Assembly: GCA_023449855.1 (NCBI GenBank)
Contig: JAEXHR010000188.1
Location: 1-64,000 of the forward strand
DNA: 64,000 nucleotides
Direction of reading: 5' to 3'
DNA from: Pseudomonadota bacterium
GTDB taxonomy: Bacteria > Pseudomonadota > Alphaproteobacteria > Rhizobiales > Xanthobacteraceae
This document shows positions 46,183 to 53,800 of this stretch, piece by piece. Each line of letters begins with the position of its first letter. Position 1 is the first letter of the stretch. The translations under genes and the position numbers were made by a program. Below the pieces are notes generated by a model. The model saw only the letters and a program-made list of their open reading frames with translations, had not been told where the DNA came from and did not search any database.

Positions 46183-46214
46183 CAACGTCCGCATATTGGC
46201 GCAAAGCGGACGTT
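46183..46214 (+). repeat. Short palindromic repeat, copy 3 of 3
   Basis: The most perfect copy: ACGTCCGC and GCGGACGT pair over 8 bp around a spacer containing ATATTGGCGCAAA. It lies 71 bp after adhesin 3 and touches the 5' edge of the dnaE2 fragment, so it may mark a rearrangement junction. Confidence 0.65.
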
Positions 46215-46777
46215 TGACCGCGGCAAGCGAGGTCGTGGAGGACCATCGGCGTGTAGGACTCACCTTCCGCGTCCGTCCGGTCGCGTTCCTGCGTGATGTA
46301 CTCGGCGCGAAGCATATCGCCATCTGTATGGAAGCTATGTCGGCTCGCGACGGCAATTGGCTTACGGCGGCAGACATTGTTCTCGTCCGTCAGCAGCCGG
46401 TATCTGCAAAGGGGGCGTTCATAACGATCGACGATGAAATCGGTGTGGCCAATCTTGTAATCTGGCCGTCGCTGTATGAAAGCGAGCGCCGGATCATCCT
46501 TGGGGAATCGATGATTGCCATTCAGAGTCTTATCCAGCGGGAAGGGGGAGATCGTGCAACTAGCGGCGCGGCAATTGACCGACATGTCGCAGGTATTGCA
46601 GGCGTCGGCGAGCCCGACCAAAACTTCCCGCTTCCTCACGGCCACGGCGAAGAACTCCAGCAGGGCGGCTCAACCGACGTGCGTGGCCGACCACCGAAGG
46701 GACTCGGGACGCACAACGTCTATATAGCCGATCTACATATCGACCGCCTGCGGCTAAAACCACGGAATTGCCGGTAG
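46214..46777 (+). pseudogene. dnaE2: 3' fragment of error-prone DNA polymerase dnaE2 (frameshifted)
   Basis: The translation matches the C-terminal end of DnaE2 as I know the family: LTAASEVVEDH, VGLTFRVRPVAFLRDVL, FITIDDEIGVANLVIWPSLY, FPLPHGHGEEL and the terminal YIADLHIDRLRLKPRNCR. Only the last ~185 residues remain of a protein of about 1000-1100 aa. Two compensating indels disrupt it. An extra G in the G-run at ~46543-46547 shifts the expected GEIVQLAARQLTDMSQVLQ into another frame, and a ~1-bp loss near 46598 restores the first frame. No polymerase domain is present, so it cannot be active. The fragment begins at the palindromic repeat. Confidence 0.8.
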
Positions 46778-46833
46778 AAATTTCGCAACGTGCAGAGTCT
46801 AAAAATTTTCGCAAGTACGAGCAGCTACTGCGA

Positions 46834-47106
46834 TTATGATTGTTCGTTCTTGCGGATAGTTGCGATCATCTCCTCCGCACACCGAACCATTGGCTCACGT
46901 TCGATCGCGTCGTCAGGCAGAGTTTTTACCTTTGCCAAGTAGTGTTCCCACACTTCCAATGAATCGAGCGGGCCTGGCGCATCCAACATACTGTAAAATC
47001 TCACTAGATACTCCTGGTGCTGATTCCGCGTAACCAACCGAAATTGGTTACGATCATGGTTCCGGCAAGTTCGAGACTTCCGCAGGCTTAATTTCTCGAC
47101 CCGCAA
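46834..47106 (-). CDS. Small hypothetical protein
   Basis: A possible 90-aa protein between the dnaE2 remnant and the integrase. The C-terminal half (MLDAPGPLDSLEVWEHYLAK..., ...RCAEEMIATIRKNEQS) looks like a real small helical protein, and a shorter start at the internal Met (~46989) would give about 51 residues. I do not recognise the function. The first ~39 residues are low-confidence coding sequence. It could be a fragment left in the degraded island. Confidence 0.35.
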   Translation of the reverse strand: MRVEKLSLRKSRTCRNHDRNQFRLVTRNQHQEYLVRFYSMLDAPGPLDSLEVWEHYLAKVKTLPDDAIEREPMVRCAEEMIATIRKNEQS

Positions 47107-47190
47107 TGACCTACGGCGGTCAAAGACGTTTGATGTTGCCGCATTTCGTGACGCAATGCAGAGTCCGAAAACTCACTCGTCACAAGAGTG

Positions 47191-47985
47191 CTAAATCCCA
47201 CCAAGGAGCCGCTCTTGAATTCGTTCGGCGGAGCGTTGGTCTGCGTCGGCATCCGAGAATAAGTGTCCATATACGTCGTACGTTAATTGGATTGTGCTAT
47301 GTCCCGTCAATGTTTGGATTCGTTTTGGGTTCTTGCCTTCCTCGATCCATAAACTTGCGCACGCATGTCGTAGGGCGTGCATACCGTACTTCGGGAAAAT
47401 TCGAGCTATTGGCTCGCCGTTCTTGTCTGTAACCATTTCCGTAAGTGTGATTCCTGCGGCGACTTGAATCGGACCGAAACCACGATCCAATAGGTTGGCA
47501 TGGCTCTCGACCTTGCCAATGCCGTTGGGGAAGGCGAGGCCTAGGTCGCCGCGCGGGCATGCCAGTTTCCACTCGCGCAACGCATTGAGCGCAATAGGGG
47601 CTATCGGGATGGAGCGATAAGCGGATTTAGACTTCAGTTTTCCGATGATATGGGAGGCATCCGCGCGCTGCGTAACGCTGATCTGCTTGCCATCGAAGTC
47701 GATGTCAGCCCATCTGAGGCCACGGAGCTCGCTGGCGCGTAACCCGCAAAAGATTGCCGTTAAAATCAGCGGGCGCCATCTATGTGTGGCGCCTTCAACG
47801 ATGGCCTTCAGCTCGGCTTTGGTCGGTATTTCGGGGCGGGGATCGTCACGCTCTGGAAGGTCCAACTCGATCCCGACGGTCGGTGCTGTGGCAGCAAGGC
47901 CGCGTCTACGCGCCTCCTTGAAAATTGCGCCCAGAGATCGAACGACCCGCTTCACCATTTCGGGCGATCGTCCGGCGCAACAGAT
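47191..47985 (-). pseudogene. Tyrosine recombinase/phage-type integrase, N-terminally truncated
   Basis: The catalytic domain looks complete: Arg in GLRASELRGLRW, a Lys region (IGKLKSKSAYRSIPI), HALRH, TGHS and the nucleophile in TYDVYGHLF. Upstream, the core-binding part begins abruptly at SPEMVKRVVRSLGAIFKEAR. The frame stays open to 48258, but those residues are the antisense of the TPR gene on the other strand and do not look like an integrase. The N-terminal arm and most of the core-binding domain are therefore lost at a junction near 47980. It presumably once mobilised an island here, with the tRNA-Arg at 50533 as a natural target. Some recombinase activity cannot be excluded. Confidence 0.75.
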
Positions 47986-48069
47986 CTCGATCTCGAAGAT
48001 CTTGCAAAAGCGACACTTCGGGCTGCGATCAATAATGTACCGGACGATTGCCACATCGCAACGCGTCTC

Positions 48070-50148
48070 ATGATCGCGAGCTACGCCGAGAAGATCGATT
48101 CTCCTACGACGGTTATTCAGGCTCTTGATGGTCATCTGCCGCTCGATGGCTTTGAGCGTGAACATCAAAGGTTGGCGATCGCTCATGCGAACGAACGTCC
48201 GCACCGCCAACGAAACATTAAATACTTTGAGAATCTGCCGGCACGCTTGAGAAGCCAACGAGGCATCGCGCGAGCTTACGCGAGTGTGCTTCTGGAAGTC
48301 GGCAATCTAGCGGACGCCGCGCGCCTACTTCGGCGTCTCCATGCTGAGGATCCGACGGACGCCTTCATCACCCTGCGCTTGCTTCAGGCTCTGGATCAGA
48401 TCCACGACATTCGCGGTGTTGCGGCATTGCTTGCTTCGCTAGATATATCGCGCATGGTCGGCTCACCAGAATACGTCATGGCGATCGCCCAGCGGGTATC
48501 GCGCGCCAGCCGTCCAGAAATAGCGTATCCGGTCGCGTATGACCTAGTGCGCCGCCATTCGAACAATGCCAGCGTTGTTCTCGGATATGCGGGTCTGGGT
48601 CTGATGCTTGACGCAACTCCGGTGTTTACTGCTTCGGCTGTTGCGATTGGATGCTATGTGGCAATCGAAGCATCGGACGGGCAGCGGCAGGAATTTGTGC
48701 TCGACGAGGGCAGTGACTTCTTCGGTATACGCGTTCTTTCACCGACTTCGGGCATGGCAACGCGTGTTCTTGGAAAGCGTCGAGGCGATGTAATAGAGAT
48801 TCCCAAACTCGGACTGGACCAAGCGGAAAGTTGGACAATTACCGGCGTCGCCAGCAAGTTTCTGCATCTCCATCATCGTGTTCTTGAGGAATTCGAGACG
48901 CGTTTCCCAGACAATCCTGGCATCGCTCGCTTCACATCAGGCGAAGATAATATTGAAACGATACTCGACGTGGTGCGGCGTGGAGCCGAGCAGAATGTCG
49001 AGCGCGTTCGTCTCTATCAGGAGAAAAGTATACCGCTCGCTATTGCGGCGCGGGGCCAGGGCGGAGATGTCGTAGGTTTTGCTCAATATGTTCTACAGAA
49101 TGGCGGGAATGTCGTCACCTGCGTCGGCAGTGGCCCTGAGCGTGACCGGGCTCACCTAGTGTCCCATCGGTACCGAGGGAAAGGCGCCGTACTTGACGCC
49201 TACACGGCGTGGACTGCTGCTGAAATTGGTGTGCTCTCTCCGCTCAGCGCATATTTCGGATCCTTACGCACACCGAGGTCAACGATCGATATGATCGATC
49301 GCATGATCCACCGCGCAGACGACGGCCGAGGCCGGGAGCAGATGACGCTCTCTTACCGCGATGGGCAGTTTTACAGGGATGTGATCACCACCGAATTTCG
49401 TGATCGGCAGATTGCCGCTCTCAAGGATATTCGTACCGCCATCGAGGCAGAGTGCGAAGTCGTTCCCGTTATCGTTCCGGACCAGCTTTCGGAGCCTGCA
49501 GAGATGATGTTGAGTGTCGGCGGCAGCAGATTTCTCGATGCCGCATTCCTTGCCGCCGACACCGGCTCAGTTCTGCTTTCCGACGATCTCAGGTATCGCG
49601 ACTTTTCTGCATTGGCCGTGCAATCTGAGGCCATCTGGCTTCAGGTCGCGCTGGCAGCCGCATGTGACAACAAGAAACTCACTTTTATGGAGTACGCCAA
49701 AGCTGTAGGAGGACTCGCGGCACGCGGCCACGAACATATCGCTCTTACAGGGCCGTTGCTTTACGCAATTGTCCGCCAAGATGCGGATGGGTTTCCATTA
49801 CTGCGCGCATCATTGCGATTTCTGGCTGGTCCAAAAGCTGAAATGCAATCGCATTTCTCCGTGTTCGCAGATTTTCTAAGTTTGTTGTGGCCGCCGACAC
49901 GTGATTTCCCGATACCCAAAGCCCAAGCCGTGACGGGTCTCGCAATGAATGCGATGCTCGTACACAGAAAAGCTGATTGGGTCTCGACGCTAACGGCGAT
50001 AATCTCCCGCAGCGGCAGTGGACGTAACGTAGGGTTCGCGCGCTATCTGAGGGAATGGCTCGACGGGCACTTCATCAAGGCCAACGATTTAGCGCGCCGA
50101 GAGCTGTCCAGAGATCGGAGCAGGGTCAAGAAGAGACCCAAGGATTGA
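48070..50148 (+). CDS. TPR / GreA-GreB-C-like / PIN-domain protein, 5' truncated
   Basis: Recognisable protein starts at ~47986, but the first sensible Met is at 48070 (692 aa). Residues ~1-170 are helical and TPR-like (RSQRGIARAYASVLLEVGNL, DAARLLRRLHAEDPTDAF). Residues ~195-265 resemble the GreA/GreB C-terminal fold (FGIRVLSPTSGMATRVLGK, RRGDVIEIPKL). The C-terminal half looks like a PIN ribonuclease-type domain, with Asp376 in GAVLDAYTAWTAAEIGVL and Asp490/505/506 in FLDAAFLA and LLSDDLRYR. I recall a Pfam family named for a TPR-GreAB-C-PIN system, predicted to act in prokaryotic conflict. The 5' end is missing, cut head-to-head against the integrase remnant, so this is probably non-functional or a partial effector. 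Confidence 0.7.
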   Translation: MIASYAEKIDSPTTVIQALDGHLPLDGFEREHQRLAIAHANERPHRQRNIKYFENLPARLRSQRGIARAYASVLLEVGNLADAARLLRRLHAEDPTDAFITLRLLQALDQIHDIRGVAALLASLDISRMVGSPEYVMAIAQRVSRASRPEIAYPVAYDLVRRHSNNASVVLGYAGLGLMLDATPVFTASAVAIGCYVAIEASDGQRQEFVLDEGSDFFGIRVLSPTSGMATRVLGKRRGDVIEIPKLGLDQAESWTITGVASKFLHLHHRVLEEFETRFPDNPGIARFTSGEDNIETILDVVRRGAEQNVERVRLYQEKSIPLAIAARGQGGDVVGFAQYVLQNGGNVVTCVGSGPERDRAHLVSHRYRGKGAVLDAYTAWTAAEIGVLSPLSAYFGSLRTPRSTIDMIDRMIHRADDGRGREQMTLSYRDGQFYRDVITTEFRDRQIAALKDIRTAIEAECEVVPVIVPDQLSEPAEMMLSVGGSRFLDAAFLAADTGSVLLSDDLRYRDFSALAVQSEAIWLQVALAAACDNKKLTFMEYAKAVGGLAARGHEHIALTGPLLYAIVRQDADGFPLLRASLRFLAGPKAEMQSHFSVFADFLSLLWPPTRDFPIPKAQAVTGLAMNAMLVHRKADWVSTLTAIISRSGSGRNVGFARYLREWLDGHFIKANDLARRELSRDRSRVKKRPKD

Positions 50149-50532
50149 AGCATATATCAGCGTGTCGTGGTGGGGGTACGCGATCGTGGGCGAGGTTGCC
50201 TCGACTATAGCTTCACCGCTGGCTGTCGGATTCCCGAGGGATCATGATCGTGTTGATATTCGAACCGTTGGTCGTCGGCGGCGAAATGAATTGCGTAATC
50301 ATCGACCGCTAAGAAATCACGACTGCGACGGTCGATAGTTACGTTTCGGTCATTGCTGTTTTTGAGCACAATCCACGAACATCCATGTTGCGCCCGTGTT
50401 GCATGAAATGGTCGGGACTAAACGGGAAAGCCTGAAATTTAAGGGGGTTAAAGAAAACAGGACGCAACGCGCAAATCGTCAAAAGAACGAACGTGGTCCG
50501 GCGGCAAGGGGCTGATATCGTGAGATAATTTG
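50149..50532 (+). other. Intergenic region between PIN protein and tRNA
   Basis: 384 bp with no gene that I can support. It lies on the 3' side of the tRNA-Arg, where an island attachment site would be expected. I looked for a second copy of the tRNA 3' end near the integrase and dnaE2 fragment and found none. Confidence 0.4.
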
Positions 50533-50609
50533 TGGCGATCCCAGCAGGACTCGAACCTGCAACCCGCGGAGTAGAAATCCGCTACTCTATCCAGTTGAGC
50601 TATGGGACC
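50533..50609 (-). tRNA. tRNA-Arg (anticodon TCT)
   Basis: 77 nt on the minus strand. The acceptor arms GGTCCCA and TGGGATC pair with one G-T, followed by G and an encoded CCA. The anticodon stem GCGGA/TCCGC encloses TTTCTAC, giving anticodon TCT. The T-arm holds GGTTCGAGTCC. It decodes AGA and is a classic target for integrases. Confidence 0.97.
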
Positions 50610-50889
50610 GTTGGGGCGTTCATAGCATGCCCTTATGAAAAATCAGCCCCCGGGCCAAGCCTGTTCCGAACCGTTTTCCCCGTGGATACGACATAAGGGC
50701 GGCGAGGTGGCTTTGCCATTTCCGTGACCGGTCTTCATCATGTGTCGGGCGACGCCCTGCGCATGGCGTTCTGGATGCGATCCCGTCGTCCGCGGGCCAT
50801 CGTCCAGAACCGGCCCAGGCCATCAGTCCGTCACCAATTTGCGCAAATCTGGGCGCCGAGCGGCGTTCGTCCGTGCAGGGGAGTCTACC

Positions 50890-53800
50890 ATGAAGGGTTT
50901 GGTTCGCGCCGTCACCGTCTGCGCCGCGCTGGCGTTTGGGCTTGGTTCGGCCGGCGCCGCTGACAAGGCCTTCCGCCGCGACGAACTGGCCGACCGCGCG
51001 ATCAAGCTCGAGGCCCAGATCAAGAGCGAGGCCGGGCCGGTCGCAAAATCTGCGGCGGCGCTGCGCACCGATGCGGATGTCGCCTTCAGGCGCTCCGACA
51101 TGCGCGGCGGGCTGCAGATCCTCGGCCAGATCGTGGCGATCGCGCCCGAGGACGGCGCCAACTGGCTGCGTCTCGCCAAAACCGTCGCCCAGATCCGCCC
51201 GGCCAATAGTTCCGAAGGGACGTTCCTCAACGAACGCGCGGCGACGGCCGCCTATATGGCCTATCAGCGCGCCGCCAATGCCGGAGAGGAGGCCGAGGCT
51301 TTGGCCGTGCTCGGTCGCGCCATGGCTGAGCGCAAGCTGTATCGGCCGGCGCTGGATGCGCTGCGCCTGTCGCTCGATCTGCGCGAGGTCGCGGACGTTC
51401 GCGAGCAATATGAGAAAATGCGCGGCGATCACGGTTTCCGGCTGCTCGATTACAGCGTCGATTCCGATTCGGTCTCGCCGCGGGCCTGTTTCCAGTTCTC
51501 CGAGGACCTCGCCAAACGCGTCGATTTCGCGCCGTTCCTGGCGCTGGCCGGCAATGACAAGCCGGCGCTGTCCGCCGAGGACAGGCAGCTCTGCGTCGAG
51601 GGCCTCAAACATGGCGAGCGCTACAACATCAATCTGCGTGCCGGCCTGCCGTCCACGGTGAAGGAAAGCCTGCCGAAATCGGCGGAATTCAACATCTATG
51701 TGCGCGACCGCAAGCCGTTCGTACGCTTCACCGGCCGCGCCTATGTGCTGCCGCGGACGGGCCAGAAGGGTATCCCGCTGGTATCGGTGAACACCCAGGC
51801 CGTGGACATCAAGGTGTTCCGGATCGGCGACCGCAACCTGATCAATACGGTCATCGGCAGCGATTTCCAGACCTCGCTGAGCAAATATCAGCTCGACACG
51901 CTGGGCGATGAACGCGGACAAAAGGTCTGGAACGGCGAACTCGCCACCGAGACCCGGCTGAACGAGGACGTGACCACCGCATTCCCGGTGGATCAGGCCA
52001 TCGGCGAGCTGCAGCCCGGCGTCTATGTGATGACGGCGGCGGCCAAGGGGCCGGGGGCGTCCCGCAATGACGACGATGACGGTTCACTGGCGACCCAGTG
52101 GTTCATCGTGTCCGATCTCGGACTCACCGCCTTTTCGGGCAATGACGGCATCCATGTCTTCGTCAATTCGCTCGCTTCCACCGAGCCGATGGCGAAAGCC
52201 GACGTCCGGCTGATCGCGCGCAACAACGAAATTCTGGCGACGAAGAAAACCGACGATGCAGGCCATGTGCTGTTCGAGGCCGGCCTCGCCAAGGGCGATG
52301 GCGGTCTGTCGCCGGCGCTGCTCACGGTGACCGGCGAGAAGGCTGATTATGCCTTCCTGAGCCTCAAGTCGAACGCCTTCGATCTGTCCGACCGTGGCGT
52401 CTCCGGCCGTCCGGTTCCGGCCGGGGCCGACGCCTTCGTCTATGCCGAACGCGGCGTCTATCGCGCCGGCGAGACGGTCTATCTCACCGCGCTGCTGCGC
52501 GACGGGCAGGGCAATGCCGTCACGGCCGGGCCGATGACGCTGGTGATCGAACGCCCCGATGGTGTCGAGTTCCGGCGCGCGGTTTTGCAAGATCAGGGAG
52601 CAGGCGGGCGCAGTCTGACGCTGCCGCTGAATTCGGCGGTTCCAACCGGCACCTGGCGTGTCCGCGCCTTCACCGATCCGAAGGCTCCGGCGGTCGGCGA
52701 GACCACCTTCATGGTCGAGGATTACGTCGCTGATCGGATCGAATTTGATATATCTTCCAAGGACAAGCAGATAAAATCTGATGCTCCTGTAGAACTTAAG
52801 GTCGACGGCCGTTTCCTGTATGGCGCGCCGGCTTCCGGCCTCGGCCTGGAAGGCGACCTGCTGGTGGTCACGGCGGCCGAACGTCCGGGCTATCCCGGCT
52901 ATCAGTTCGGCCTCGCCGATGAGGGCTTGACCAGCAACGAGCGCACGGCGATCGAGGATCTGCCCGAGGCGGATGCCAACGGTTCCGCGACATTCCCGGT
53001 CAGCCTGCCGGCGACGACGGCGTCCGGGACCCGGCCGCAGGAAGCGCAGATCTTCATCCGCATGACCGAGACCGGCGGCCGCGCCGTCGAGCGCAAGCTG
53101 GTGCTGCCGGTCGCGCCGAAAGCCCCGATGATCGGCGTGAAACCGCTGTTCAAGGACAAGAGCGTCGCTGAGGGCGACAATGCCGCTTTCGATGTGGTGG
53201 TCGTGTCGCCGGACGGCGCTGCGCAGGCGCGTGGCGGGCTGCGCTACGAGCTCCTTAAAATCGAGTCGCGCTATCAATGGTACCGGCAAAATTCGTCCTG
53301 GGATTACGAGCCGATCAAATCGACCAGGCGCGTTGCCGACGGCGATCTCGTCGTCGCGGCTGACAAGCCGACGCGGATTTCGCTGCAGCCGCAGCCGGGG
53401 CGTTATCGGCTGGATGTGAAGGCCAATGAGGCGGACGGGCCGGTGACGTCGCTGCAATTCGATGTCGGCTGGTATTCGGACGGCAGCGCCGACACGCCGG
53501 ATTTGCTCGAAACATCCATCGACAAGCCCGAATATGCGTCCGGCGAGACCATGACCGTCTCGGTCAATGCGCGCACTGCCGGCCGGCTGACGGTCAATGT
53601 GATCGGCGACCGGTTGCTCACGACCACCAGTATTTCGGTTCGGGAAGGTGCCTCGAAAGTCACGATTCCGGTCGGAAAAGACTGGGGAACGGGCGCATAT
53701 GTTGTGGCAACCTTGCGGCGTCCTTTGGACAGCACAGCGGCACGCATGCCCGGCCGCGCGATCGGCCTGAAGTGGTTCGGCATCGACAGGAAGGCCCGCA

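Noticed and set aside
46780..47185. Similar short stretches (GCAGAGTC-N2-AAAA) near 46795 and 47160 as att-like direct repeats
   Set aside because: The match is too short and imperfect, and neither resembles the tRNA-Arg 3' end.
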